This document shows positions 10,038 through 21,715 of a DNA stretch of 64,000 bases, one piece after another. A model generated the notes under the pieces. The model was not told the DNA's origin. It saw nothing but the letters and a program-made list of their open reading frames with translations, and ran no database searches. The stretch lies in the NCBI GenBank assembly GCA_027886185.1, contig WOAB01000056.1, positions 1,364,001 to 1,428,000 on the forward strand, in the 5' to 3' direction. The stretch comes from Rheum nobile. Taxonomy: Eukaryota > Streptophyta > Magnoliopsida > Caryophyllales > Polygonaceae. Position 1 is the stretch's first letter, and each line of letters opens with the position of its first letter. Position numbers and translations under genes: made by a program.

Positions 10038-12949
10038 CTAGTGGTCATGCACGTGCTACGCACAAGGCATATTGTAGTATAGTATTATAACTTATTTCTA
10101 TAAAAAAGTATTATAAATGTAATGTGTAATATCTATTTTTGTTGTAAATAGATTTTTTGATCCCATAAAACATTACCAAAATACCTTATTGATGTTATCC
10201 TATTTCTTTTTGTTATCAAGTTTGTCATACATAACATGTGAGTATTAATTGTCATTATTGTTTATTATTGCGTCTAAAATGTTATAATTACCTTAATTTA
10301 TTTTATTTTATTTTCATTTAACAGCAGTGTTGTGTCAAAAAAAACTTAGCGTTATCCCATTTACTGAATTTTAATGCTAACAAAAGCACATTTTGGATCA
10401 TAATTTGTTATTACATTTACATAATTTATTAATTAAATAATATTTTTTTAACATAACAAATAAAGTCAAAAGGTCTCAAGCTTGAAATATAACCAATTTC
10501 CTATAAAAAATAATTGATTCTTGATTTTCATTCTAATCTTCTAAACGTAAAAACATTTTATATGTACTTTTGATGCTAATGACTAATGAGTAATGAGCAT
10601 ATGAATTAGTATTTTCCAATTTTATAAACTATCAAATTAAGATTCAGAAGAAATCAAAAGGTCTTAAGCTTATATGACAATACAACCTTTTCTAATTGCG
10701 AGTATGTGATTCTTGATTTGCATTCTAATTCTCTTAACTTGAAAAATAATCCTCAGACCAATTTAATATATATGTATTTTGGATGCTAATAAACATATAT
10801 ATTATGTTGATTCATTTTTCATATTTATGAACAATCCAATCTAGCCAATAATAATTCAAAGTTTTGGGTTAAATCAGATCAGCATGTTCATCCGTGACGG
10901 ATCAAATGGATTCGTCCGTCACGGATATGGATCCATTTGGTCCGTCACGGACAGATGCACATGATCCGTGACGGACGAACCGGTGCGTGAAATAGCAATT
11001 TTTCCGGTGCGTGAAATAGAAATCGTGTATTTATAACATATTTATTAATGTGTAAAATTATCATTTATATACTAATTTGATATTTTTTAATGTTTTTTAA
11101 TATATATAATTCATTATATTATCCAGATAAGTAGAATAACAACTGATGTTAATATTAAAATTTATTTGATTAAATATAAGAAAATACATTAGTAGTACTA
11201 TTTGTTTGGACTAATTTGAGGTAATTTGAAACTAATTGAAGGATATACTTATAACTCTTGTAACATCTTAATGAGAGCTATATCTCTAACCTAATAGAGT
11301 ATTCTTGTATTCACCCCCCCTAAAAAATAATATTTTTGTACGGAAGCTATTTGCATTATTTCATTTTCCTTTTTTTATAAAAGAAAGTAATTAAGATAAG
11401 TAAGTATCTGCAAGACTGGTAATAGTTCATCCTACGGTATTCTGATGGATGAGCCAAATAAAAAAATGGTTCACGGAGAATCTAACGACAGGGACTACGC
11501 TACCCATTTTAGCAATTGTGTTATATACATGCAACTTTGAGTGTATACTCATGAATTTATTTATTTCTATTGCACGCCAATTATATTTGAATGTTTTGTT
11601 GTAAGCACGTTTTTATTTTAAAACTTGTTTGTATTGTATATCAATATTGATCTTATATGTTAAGCTAATTCATATAGCTAGTCAAAATAAAGATATTTCA
11701 ATTCCTTTTAATTATAGTTAACATCAATACCTCAAAAAATCATCGATTAGTTGATTTGGCATTTCTTTGTTTGTTTGTCTTCTTATTTTCTTCTTCATAC
11801 AGCCTAAACACAAATAAATAAAATATGACATTTAAGAATAAAACAAAATTAAATCGTTAAAACATTATCCGCCAACAATCGGTTGTTAGTGGCCTATGTA
11901 AAATAAACGCATCAGTGTACTCTAGTAGACCTGCAAATACAATGAATTTGCAATAGAATAATTATATAGTTTAAGCTTGTAACAAAAATAAAACTTAGAC
12001 ATACAGTGAATTCAAATATAGTTTTTTTTTTTTGTGAGGATCGATTGATCGAGTAATGACTCTTCAGTAGACCTGCAAAAATATTTGAATACAAATTAAC
12101 CAAATTCGAAGAAATTAACAGATTTCACATTATTATAAAAAAAGGGTGAATCCATAAATAAAATTCTAGGTAAAGCTAGTAAGTACATACATTCAGAGAT
12201 ACATATGTCAAAAACTACAATAATCGAAAACTATGATATTTGATTTTGGCATTTTGGCGATTGAAACAATTTCTATTGCAAACTATATATATATGATTGA
12301 ATTGTGAACCCACAACAAACCTTGTTTACATATATAATTAAGTTGTTATCATAAAATCTACAATTAGAATTTTTAAAAGCCTCGCGTTACATTTTGAAAG
12401 AAAAAACATCTTACTTGGAGTTTGAAAGACCTTTCATTATAGTAATAAAGTCATAATAAATTATGAATGACCATTTAAATATTTTCATGTAACGGTTATT
12501 TTTAAATTGATTTTTAATTCAACATTTTTCTTTATGTAAAATTTCGTCATAACTTTTTTTAACCGTCATACCCTAATGGGATTTGAACACAATATACTTT
12601 TTATGGATAAAGGATAAGGTATGATAGATTGTAGTTATACTTTAGGTAGAATGTAGGAATTAACCAAAAAAAAGAAAAAAAGAGAGTAGAATGTAGGTTT
12701 TATGGAAAAAAAAAACAATGTATTTTTATTATTATTGTTATTATTAATGAAAGATAAAATAGTAAAACAAAGTTGTTAAAGAGGGAGATTGAACCTTAGA
12801 CCTCTTATATTATGATATTGTCTTTATCCATTGAGCTATATTAGATGATTTAGTTTGTAATGAAAGATCAACAACAACAAAAAAGAAGATAATTTCTCAT
12901 ATTAATTTATTGGACATTAATTGCACCATTAATTTACTTTATATATTTA
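10038..12949 (-). mobile_element. Helitron (minus orientation), non-autonomous
   Basis: The minus-strand 3' end has a hairpin built from GTGCGTAGCAC, then a short spacer and CTAG at 10041-10038, followed by T, as Helitrons require. The 5' end is the minus-strand TAAATATATAAAGTA at 12949, which continues into sequence (12950-12700 region) homologous to the 5' part of the Helitron at 35622. The first four bases (TCTA) are displaced to 13219-13216 by the nested element at 12950-13215. The body is AT-rich and lacks Rep/helicase. Confidence 0.55.
10891..10975. repeat. Cluster of four TCCGTSACGGA palindromes
   Basis: The 11-bp palindrome TCCGT(G/C)ACGGA occurs at 10891-10901, 10915-10925, 10941-10951 and 10965-10975. 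The flanks TCAAATGGA and TCCATTTGG make a larger inverted repeat able to fold as one hairpin. Each unit contains the TGACG/CGTCA core bound by plant bZIP (TGA-type) factors. It lies in otherwise AT-rich Helitron DNA. Confidence 0.9.
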
Positions 12950-13215
12950 CTAGGATTCTAAGCTCGTGCTTCGCACGGGCATGCGGCTTTTTTTTTTGTT
13001 TTATTTGGGTATACGGGTTGTACTACTAATAAGCGTTAGTGCAAATTTTCTTGTGTCATGTGTTATTAGTAAGAAGTCTTTTTGTTGATCTATATTATTA
13101 GGTGTTTCCAATACTTTAGCATACAGACGATGAATAAACCACATCATGTAACAAAAGTGACAATATGTTGCCTTATTTATAAATAATATATTGTGATGTA
13201 CTTTGAAAAGCATGA
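12950..13215 (-). mobile_element. Small Helitron nested in the preceding Helitron
   Basis: On the minus strand the 3' end shows the hairpin CCGTGCGAAGCACG, spacer, then CTAG at 12953-12950 followed by T. The proposed 5' TC is at 13215-13214, preceded by ATCTA. Insertion would thus fall between A and T of the host Helitron's own 5' TCTATA. The 3' end is solid; the 5' end is inferred from the displaced TCTA and is less secure. Confidence 0.5.
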
Positions 13216-13745
13216 TAGATAATTTTCTTTGTGGGCCACATAATTTTTTTTCTAAAAATGGCATTTGAAAAGTACATAATTGTTTAATAAAGAAGTACTT
13301 GAAAAGTGCAGGAGAAATAAAATACACTTTAATTAAAAAGTATAAATATTCTAACAACGTGGTCATAAGTGTATAACCTTTGTAGTTGGCAGCAAGAGAA
13401 CAGTACCATTAACCTTTTGGTCATAAGTGTATAACAATTTTGTCATACTATTGTAAAACCAAATGAATTTAACGTATTTCATTTTAAGCACGGGCTTTAA
13501 AAAATTTACCTTCTTGCAAAATAAATATTGTGGTTGGCATATGAACAGTACCATATTTGTCTTTCTCGCTCCTATCTGGCTACTCTTGTAATGTGCTTCA
13601 CCTGGTGGCCGAAATTGACCCAGCCCATCTAAGGCCCAATCTGTCCTTCAACGTTTCAAACCCTTCAGCCAAAACCTGGCCTTCATTGAAGCAGAAGCTC
13701 GGCTGCGCTGTCTTCAACCAAACCGCACCGTCTTCGAAGCTCGAG
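13216..13745. other. Gene-free stretch with short duplications
   Basis: Holds a direct duplication of GGTCATAAGTGTATAAC (about 13360 and 13419) and repeated GTTGGCA...GAACAGTACCAT words. From about 13600 it becomes GC-richer and gene-like, possibly 5' untranslated sequence of the interrupted ORF at 13746. Confidence 0.35.
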
Positions 13746-13797
13746 ATGGAACCGGCAAAAGGCGTTGTTCTCGGGGGAATGGGCGCGAGATGGATCC
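13746..13797 (+). pseudogene. Possible first coding exon cut by an LTR element
   Basis: An ATG at 13746 opens MEPAKGVVLGGMGARWI in GC-balanced sequence after a leader-like stretch. The frame is broken exactly where the LTR begins at 13798 (TGTGATACC). I did not recognise the protein, and no continuation appears beyond the retroelement at 21729. It may be an interrupted gene start or chance. Confidence 0.25.
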
Positions 13798-14045
13798 TGT
13801 GATACCCCGTAATTCTGTAAGGATTATTTTGGGAATTTTTGAAATTTTCCCGAACACCCGTTTTGTACGTCGGATTTAATACAGAGAGTTTAAGACATTC
13901 TGTAATGTGCTATATCTCTGTATTATTTTTCTCAGTGAAATAAAATACAGACGACGTACTTTGGATGTTAATTACTCGTTCGCGTACGATAATTTTATCT
14001 CGGGTTAACATCGTTTCGTCTAAGAGCTGAGGAGGCGAAGCCAGG

Positions 14046-14180
14046 GTGGCGGCGCCCGCCGTGGGTATGGCGGCGCCCGCCGTCGCAAGGCTCGAGGAGC
14101 AGCCGAGTCTTCTCCTAGCTGGGGACGCCAGGTCTATGGCGGCACCCGCCGTATTAATGGCGGCGCCCACCGTCGTTGTT
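14046..14180. repeat. GC-rich 21-bp minisatellite in LTR U3
   Basis: Repeats of ATGGCGGCGCCCGCCGT with variants, 100-240 bp upstream of the LTR TATA box. The core is the near-palindrome CGGCGGGCGCCG. More copies, with the CGGCGACCGCCG variant, lie at about 14540-14595. The inverted LTR (19800-19975) has additional 21-bp units. Confidence 0.85.
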
Positions 14181-14283
14181 GTCCGGAGGTCCTTGCCCGA
14201 AGGTCGCCGGCGAACGTCTGACATCGCCGTTTTAGCCCCGCCACGACGCCCTCCTAGCCATCATTGTGCTCCCTCGATCTGTG

Positions 14284-14293
14284 GCTATAAAAG
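14284..14293 (+). promoter_or_regulatory. LTR TATA box
   Basis: GCTATAAAAGG within the LTR, about 490 bp from its start, in the position expected for the U3/R border. The inverted LTR keeps the same sequence. Confidence 0.6.
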
Positions 14294-16499
14294 GAAAGGC
14301 TTGGGGAATCGGATTTCACACAAAATCAGAAGCTCAATCTCAGATTTTGTCTCGTCGGAAAAGCTTGCCCTCGCCGGAGTTCTTTGGAGCAATCGTCGGT
14401 GTTGTTGGTGTGTTTTCCTGTAGCCTGGAGGTCCCTTTGGAAGCTTAGTGGAGGTCTGAACCCAAAGCCAGGCCAAAGGAGTGACCCTCGTGTGTGTTTT
14501 GGTGAGTTTTCTCGCCGTTCTGTTGGCCGTCGTTCTTCACGGCAACCGCCGTGTTCGTGGCGGCGCCCGCCGTGATGAACACGGCGACCGCCGCCAGTGG
14601 CCAGAAGCCCCTTTGTTGGCTTGGTCTTGGTAGTCGTCGTTATGGACTCGTTCCTTTCGATTTCTTTCGTCTTTCCTTAGATTCGTACTAGTTTATGTCG
14701 GATCTAACTTAGGGTTTCCTTATGGGTCGACTCGAAGGTCGTTGTGCTGTCGGAGCTATACCTGTGTCGAGCCCGGAATCCTGTTGTCTCTGCTTTGTTC
14801 CAGATCTGCGGATTAAGGCAAGTGACGGTTCGCTCTTGCTTAATCATTCCATGTTTCATTAATTATCAATTATTTAATTGTTAATTAAATTGGAGTGCAC
14901 TGTTGTTTTGGCTTGGGAACTAATTTCATAAATAAGCGTGATTAAAGTAATGTTATAATAGGTTGTATATCTGTTAGAACAACGCTATTATATGTGATAA
15001 TTACCGTGATGGTATTATTGTGAAATTAATCTTAATGCTAGAATAGCATGTGGATTAGTAGGAAAACTAATCCAATTAAGGATTAGCCGTTTCTATTATC
15101 TCTATGTTTAAGTTGATTGCCTGGATGGCTTTAATGTGATTAATTACTGTGTTGGACTGTTTAGTTAACACGAGTGTTCGTAGGAACACTAATCCAAGTA
15201 AGGATTAGTCGTTTCTTTATAACTTAATGTTCGTAGGAACGTTAATCCCAATAAGGATTTGTCGTTTCTTTAAATCATAATACTCCTCGGATTAATTTCC
15301 GGATAATAATTTAAGGGTCATGACCTATGCTTCTTATCCAGCTTTAAGGATCTGAAGTGTTTAAGTGCCTTGCTAGCGCCAATGGATGAGCTTAATAGCA
15401 GTCCTGTGTATTAAGCACCTAGCTAGTGCAATTGGGGTGGACGTAACTGTCATCCTGTAAATTAAAGTGTAAGCACTGTGGCAGTGTAATCTGGGTGAAC
15501 GTAAGATCACCCTGTGTAATAATAATAACTCCGTTGTTCTCGGAATAATGTTAAGCCTCGCGTGTGCGCGTGCGTGTGTGTGTTTGTGTGTTGTGTTAAT
15601 TTGGGTCGACATGATTGTCACCCTGAGATTTAAGTTGTGTGCCGCTCTTATTAACATTAACGTGTTCCAGTAAATGGTGTTTTGTAATTAAATAAGATAT
15701 GTGCCCGAGTGCACATGATTAATGAACCTTTGGCGAGTAGTACAGCTAAGTTATAGTGCAGCTAGGAAAACTCATCTCGACTTTGATCATAGTACGTTCT
15801 CTTTTCAATCTGGATTCGCTGTATGCGATGAGGTTGGTTGTGAACTGAAGCATCTCAGTCAACTTTTAAATCATTTGTGTGTGTAACTTTAATGTTCCCT
15901 AGCAGTTGTCATAATTTCCTATAAGACTCAATTCCTTTGGAGTTTTCTCTTCAGTGCATATCTTAATTGTTAAATCATTCCGTGAAAGTGTCGGGTTATA
16001 TATCGTCCCTTCGGTTATTATTCGAGGGACAATGATAGTAAACAGTCACGATCACTCGAACCACTCTGCTTTGTACCCTTGCTAGTCTATTCAGTAGACT
16101 AACCCGCTGTATTTTTGTTATATGCATCGTCATGGTTGGTGCCGTCCGTCCGTTTCGGCACATCATGAGTTGATTTCCGGAGTTTAAGTAACCTATTGAA
16201 GGATAAGAAGCTTGCAGACGAAGATTTAAAAGTCAGTGTTTTAAGCTGTTAAGTGTTTTAAGATTGTTAAAGTGTTACTTCAATGTATCTTCATAATTTA
16301 GCCATGTTTTAAGTTGGCTCTTTAAAGTCTAACGCTGTGTAATTTAAAGTCTTCCGCTATTTAATCTTTCAATTAATATGTAATTATGTTATGTTTTTAA
16401 GCTTAATCGTTCTGGAAAAGCCCGGGGTGACTTTGGACGGTAAAGTCTGAGGTCACTGGCATGTAATATCTCTGGTATAAATTGGGGGTGTTACAGTTA

Positions 16500-16511
16500 T
16501 GGTATCAGAGC
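16500..16511 (+). other. Primer binding site, initiator tRNA-Met
   Basis: TGGTATCAGAGC lies five bases after the LTR end and is complementary to the 3' end of plant initiator tRNA-Met. It confirms orientation and LTR boundary. Confidence 0.92.
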
Positions 16512-17037
16512 AATGGTTTTAAAATTCTTGGCCTATTGTTAGGTTTGAGAATTTTCGAAAATTAATTTTGAAACTGTTTTCAAGCCTGGTTTGTATTTAA
16601 AAAAAAATTGAGAATTTCAATGTTAAGAGTTATAAGTAACTCGGTGATTTAATATTAAAGGATTTAGCATTTTGGATTTCAAATGCTATTCATAAATTGG
16701 TTTATAAAAGTGTTGTGTTATAAGCAAGTTTAAAGGTCTGGAGTTTGAAAGTGAGGTTGTTAATAAGTGGTTTCAAACTTCTGCAAGCTTCAAGTGTTAC
16801 TTATTCCTTAGATCTATTCTTAGGAATATTGTCTATTCTCGGGATTGATATCATTTAAAGGTTGACATTTCTCCCAGGTTCTCAGTCTTTAGTAAGCAGA
16901 AGAAGATCGTTCTTGCAGTTAACAGTGAAGGATAGTCAGACTAATATAAAGTTATTAGTTTGGACCCCTATAACCTGTATCATGACGTATTTGACTAGAG
17001 TGTCATAATTAAGTTGGATAAGTTCTAAAGTAACGTT

Positions 17038-17736
17038 ATGATTCACCAGAAGATGGTGAACACAAGGAGCACAACCCATGCTGGTGCTGAACCAAGGTTG
17101 ATTCTGAGGAACGCCGCTAATCAAAGGGAAGAGCGTGAGGCTGCTTTTAACAATAACCAGGGAGGCAATGACCAAGCTCAGGCCAACGCTCCGATGTTAT
17201 TTGATGCTGCAGCAGTGGAGGCAATTCGAGGAATTGTCATGCAGACAATCACAGATGTTATGCGACCAGTTGCACCACAAGCACAAGGTGGTCCAGTTCC
17301 TCAGGCTGTTCCTGAAGTTGAGGAGTCAGTGGAGCAAGTACAACGGATCAATGTTGTTAGGGACAGAAGAACTTACGGGCAAGCGTTAAAAGTCGTGAGT
17401 TCAATGAGGCCTGACAGCTATGACGGTACTGGAGAACCAGTCAAGGTGACATATTGGTTCTCGCATATGGAACGGTTGCTCCGGAACATTAATTGCACTG
17501 AGGCTGGGAAAGTGCACACCGCTTCTCTTCAACTCAAGGATGTGGCTAGCGAATGGTGTGAGAGCACCGGTCTGGCAGATCATCCCGAGCTGAATTGGAG
17601 CATGTTTAAAACAAATATGACTGACCATTTCTTTTCCCGTGCTATGAGGGATGAGAAGCATAAGGAATTTCTGTACCCGCAGACTGATGGGTTAAAGGTG
17701 ACTGAGCTCGCAGCTAAGTTCAATCACTTGATGTAG
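17038..17736 (+). pseudogene. gag N-terminal half of the gypsy element
   Basis: Encodes the leading part of a retrotransposon capsid protein, probably from the ATG at 17053 (MVNTRSTTHAG). An acidic/Gln-rich linker is followed by a Retrotrans_gag-type segment with YDGTGEP and ASEWCES landmarks. The frame closes at a TAG where the other half encodes Gln (NHLM-Q-YAG), so this is a nonsense mutation. Readable gag continues to about 17774 and is then truncated. The missing C-terminal half lies inverted at 21715-21050. Confidence 0.85.
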
Positions 17737-17774
17737 TACGCTGGACATGAGGTGTCAACCGAGGAGCAAAAGAC

Positions 17775-17801
17775 CTTGGGTGCTGCATTGGAGGAGTGGA
17801 C
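17775..17801. repeat. 27-bp direct repeat at a retroelement junction, left copy
   Basis: Identical to 21702-21728. It is not part of gag, so it is probably target or filler DNA duplicated when the element broke. A partial third copy (ATTGGAGGAGTGGAC) precedes the right copy at about 21686-21700. Confidence 0.9.
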
Positions 17802-17807
17802 GGCACC

Positions 17808-20218
17808 AACTCCTGATGTGCCGAAACGGACGGACGGACGGCACCAACCATGACGATGCAGATAACAAAAATACAACGGGTTAGTCTACTGAATAGACTA
17901 GCAAGGGTACAAAGCAGAGTGGTTCGAGTGATCGTGACCGTTTACTATCATTGTCCCTCGAATAATAACCGAAGGGACGATATATAACCCGACACTTTCA
18001 CGGAATGATTTAACAATTAAGATATGCACTGAAGAGAAAACTCCAAAGGAATTGAGTCTTATAGGAAATTATGACAACTGCTAGGGAACATTAAAGTTAC
18101 ACACACAAATGATTTAAAAGTTGACTGAGATGCTTCAGTTCACAACCAACCTCATCGCATACAGCGAATCCAGATTGAAAAGAGAACGTACTATGATCAA
18201 AGTCGAGACGAGTTTTCCTAGCTACACTATAACTTAGCTGCACTACTCGCCAAAGGTTCATTAATCATGTGCACTCGGGCACATATCTTATTTAATTACA
18301 AAACACCCTTTACTGGAACACGTTAATGTTATTAAGAGCGGCACACATCTTAAATCTCAGGGTGACAATCATGTCGACCCACATTAACACAACACACAAA
18401 CACACACACGCACGCGCACACGCAAGGCTTAACATTATTCCGAGAACAACGGAGTTATTATTATTACACAGGGTGATCTTACGTTCACCCAGATTACACT
18501 GCCACAGTGCTTACACTTTAATTTACAGGATGACAGTTACGTCCACCCCAATTGCACTAGCTAGGTGCTTAATACACAGGACTGCTATTAAGCTCATCCA
18601 CTGGCGCTAGCAAGGCGCTTAAATACTTCAGATCCTTAAAGGTGGATAAGAAGCATAGGTCATGACCCTTAAATTATTATCCGGAAATTAATCTGAGGAG
18701 TATTATGATTTCAAGAAACGACAAATCCTTATTGGGATTAGCGTTCCTACGAACATTAAGTTATAAAGAAATGACTAATCCTTACTTGGATTAGTGTTCC
18801 TACGAACACTCGTGTTAACTAAACAGTCCAACACAATAATTAATCACATTAAAGTCATCCAGGCAATCAACTTAAATATAGAGATAATAGAAACGGCTAA
18901 TCCTTAATTGGATTAGTTTTCCTATTAATCCACATGCTATTCTAGCATTAAGATTAATTTCACAATAATACCATCACAGTAATTATCACATATAATAGCG
19001 TTGTTCTAACAGATATACAACCTATTATAACATTACTTTAATCACGCTTATTTATGAAATTAGTTCCCAAGCCAAAACAACAGTTCACTCCAATTTAATT
19101 AACAATTAAATAATTGATAATTAATGAAACATGGAATGATTAAGCAAGAGCGAACCGTCACTTGCCTTAATCCGCAGATCTGGAACAAAGCAGAGACAAC
19201 GGGATTCCGGGCTCGACACAGGTATAGCTCCAATAGCACAACGACCTTCGAGTCGACCCATAAGGAAACCCTAAGTTAGATCCGACATAAACTAATACGA
19301 ATCTAAGGAAAGACAAATGAAATCGAAAGGAACGAGTCCATAACGACGACTACCAAGACCAAGCCAACAAAGGGGCTTCTGGCCACTGGCGGCGGTCGTC
19401 GTGTTCATCACGACGGGCGCCGCCACGAACACGGCGGTCGCCGTGAAGAACGGCGGCCAACAGAACGGCGAGAAAACTCACCAAAACACACACGAGGGTT
19501 ACTCCTTTGGCCTGACTTTGGGTTCAGACCTCCACTAAGCTTCCAAAGGGACCTCCAGGCTACAGGAAAACACACCAACAACACCGGCGATTGCTCCAAA
19601 GAACTCCGGTGAGGGCAAGATTTTCCGGCGAGACAAAATCTGAGATTGAGCTTCTGATTTTGTGTGAAATCCGATTCCCCAAGCCTCTCCTTTTATAGCC
19701 ACAGATCGAGGGAGCACAATGATGGCTAGGAGGGCGTCGTGGCGGGGCTAAAACGGCGATGTCAGACGTTCGCCGGCGACCTTCGGGCAAGGACCTCCGG
19801 ACAACAACGACGGCGGGCGCCGTCATAAATGCGGCGGGCGCCGCCATTAATACGGTGGGCACCGCCATTAATACGGCGGGCGCCGCCATAGACCTGGCGT
19901 CCCCAGCTAGGAGAAGACTCGGCTGCTCCTCGAGCCTTGCGACGGCGGGCGCCGCCATACCCACGGCAGGCGTCGCCACCCTGGCTTCGCCTCCTCAGCT
20001 CTTAGACGAAACGATGTTAACCCGGGATAAAATTATCGTACGCGAACGAGTAATTAACATCCAAAGTACGTCGTCTGTATTTTATTTCACTGAGAAAAAT
20101 AATACAGAGATATAGCACATTACAGAATGTCTTAAACTCTCTGTATTAAATCCGATGTACAAAACGGGTGTTCGGGAAAATTCCCAAAATAATCCTTATA
20201 GAATTACGGGGTATCACA
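17808..20218 (-). repeat. Inverted 3' LTR, truncated (2411 bp)
   Basis: Reverse complement of the LTR at 13798-16494, from its first base (TGTGATACC at 20218) to about its CGGCACATCA...GAGTTG position. The last roughly 310 bp of the LTR are missing. It differs from the plus copy by scattered substitutions and by extra 21-bp GC-rich units at 19800-19900. Confidence 0.92.
19800..19980. repeat. GC-rich 21-bp minisatellite in the inverted LTR
   Basis: Tandem 21-bp units of the form CGGCGGGCGCCGCCATTAATA, with more units than the partner LTR at 14046-14180, so the array has changed length since the two LTRs were made identical by reverse transcription. Confidence 0.85.
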
Positions 20219-20233
20219 TCACCTCCCCCTTAA
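20219..20233 (-). other. Polypurine tract
   Basis: On the minus strand, TTTTAAGGGGGAGGTGA immediately precedes the LTR start. Purine run plus position identify the plus-strand primer site and so the 3' end of the element's internal region. Confidence 0.85.
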
Positions 20234-21049
20234 AAGAAGTTTCGACCCCGAAACTTACAAGAAGCCAATGAGGACACTGCCTCGAAACCAATCTTTCCAC
20301 CTGGATCCAACATCCTCAAACACTTCATCCTTGAAATGGATCACAAGAGATATTACTTTTAATTCCTTAGGATATCATTCTGAAAATGATTCATCCGCCT
20401 TAATATGCTTATGGCACAAACTCGCACATGAGAGATAGCTCTTGATCTCTCTGAACAAAACTCTACAAGCTCATTCCCTTTCCTTAAGAAATCTCGGAAG
20501 AACTCAGCGTATGAGATAACGCTTACCACAGTACTCCTTAGATGCGTAGACAATTCTCCTTACTGAATCTTTAATACATCGGGATCATCAACATATCCCA
20601 TCCTTACTGCAACCTTTCCTCTCAACATGACCGCTCCACAACTTAATCTTCCTCAAAGAGTTGCATCCGTTCTTATAGATGACATACTCTATGTATGAAA
20701 AAGAATCTTAGGAGTGGATTTAGATTTAAACAACAAAGTCGACCTTGGGATTAATCACAAGGGACGAACATCTAAGTTGTCCACAAAACTCCACCACCAT
20801 AAGTCCGACAGTCCTTATCCTTACTTGGCATAAGCTGTTCTCGACACTTACGGGGTTTCGTATGAACAACTAATTCGTACTGATAACGCATTCAGAAATT
20901 TTCCAAAACAAGGAAACACTTCATCAACATTAAACATTACATCACTGACAAAAGTTGAACAATCAGTTCATGATGCTACGGAGATTACCGACACACGTCG
21001 TTACTCCTTAATCTTACAGAAAGACTTAGCACCGATACAACTTAATGGA
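20234..21049 (-). other. Untranslated internal region between gag and polypurine tract
   Basis: About 816 bp with no ORF for protease, RT or integrase. It links the gag stop codon directly to the polypurine tract. This is the key evidence that the element is non-autonomous in structure and not simply pol-truncated by the inversion. Confidence 0.7.
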
Positions 21050-21715
21050 TCAGGGTTCTTCTCCGTTGGCTTGGCTCATTACAAAGAGTCGTTGCCCTTG
21101 GCCTGAAGACTCCATAGGCGCTTTGCCTTTATTACGAGCCATTGATTGCTCAGGAGCAGATACCTCTGGCCTTGGGTTCGGCCCACCTCCAACATTTGAC
21201 GCCTGATAAGACTGCATTGGTCCTTGACCCTTCAGTCTGCAGTATGTTTTTATGTGGCCTTCTCTACCACAATTATGACATACTCTCTTGTCCTTTTGGC
21301 AATTAAAACTTTTATGCCCAGCTTCACCGCAGTTGTGGCACTGAATTACTCCGCTGCTCCAACCTAAGCCTCTAGCAAAGTCAGACTGAGTTGTCTCGGT
21401 CTTAGCACGACCAGACTTCTCAAACTTGGTAGGCGATGTCGGTCGTTTGAATGAACCAAACTGGCGATCATGTTGCCCACCCTTTCCCTTAACTTGCTTC
21501 TCCCGCTTAAGGGCAGACTCCTCCAATGTGACTTCTGTCTTGAAGGCTGCATCCACATATTGTTCTAACGTAGAACAACCATGACGCAACATTAGAGGCT
21601 TGATCTCTGGATTCATCCATCCATGGAAGTACCAGATCTTTTGCTCCTCAGTTGACACCTCAGGTCCAGCGTACTGCATCAAGTGATTGGAGGAGTGGAC
21701 TCTTGGGTGCTGCAT
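21050..21715 (-). pseudogene. gag C-terminal half with two CCHC zinc knuckles
   Basis: The minus-strand frame overlaps the plus-strand half by about 50 bp of element sequence (NHLMQYAG...STEEQK) and continues through the capsid to a nucleocapsid with two perfect CX2CX4HX4C knuckles, CHNCGEAGHKSFNC and CHNCGREGHIKTYC, which bind retrotransposon RNA. The apparent first residues (MQHPRVHSS) come from the 27-bp junction repeat, not gag. The frame ends at a stop with no pol following. The two halves together would make one full gag. Confidence 0.87.

Larger units (their letters stand above)
13798..16494 (+). repeat. 5' long terminal repeat, 2697 bp
   Basis: Starts TGTGATACCCCGTAATTC and ends GGGGGTGTTACA, typical of gypsy chromovirus-like LTRs. 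The same start in inverted form ends the second half at 20218. It contains a TATA box near 14284, a 21-bp GC-rich minisatellite upstream of it, and internal stretches shared with the solo LTR at 55117-56898. The ORFs seen inside it are shadows and are mirrored in the inverted copy. Confidence 0.92.
13798..17774 (+). mobile_element. Gag-only Ty3/gypsy element, 5' half (LTR, PBS, gag N-terminus)
   Basis: Plus-orientation half of a non-autonomous gypsy element: complete 2697-bp LTR (13798-16494), initiator-Met primer site, leader and the gag N-terminal half. It stops abruptly within gag at 17774 and abuts a 27-bp sequence that recurs after the inverted second half. No protease, RT or integrase exists in either half, and the second half passes from gag to a polypurine tract, so the family looks gag-only (LARD/TR-GAG-like). 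Confidence 0.85.

Noticed and set aside
14046..14423. Ala/Pro/Val-rich ORF in the LTR (and its mirror at 19560-19979)
   Set aside because: Produced by translating the 21-bp GC-rich minisatellite; no start context or downstream continuation.
15373..18610. Paired 94-residue ORFs (15373-15657 minus and 18326-18610 plus) that look conserved
   Set aside because: They are the same LTR segment in inverted copies and contain a GT-rich microsatellite; similarity comes from the repeat, not from protein selection.
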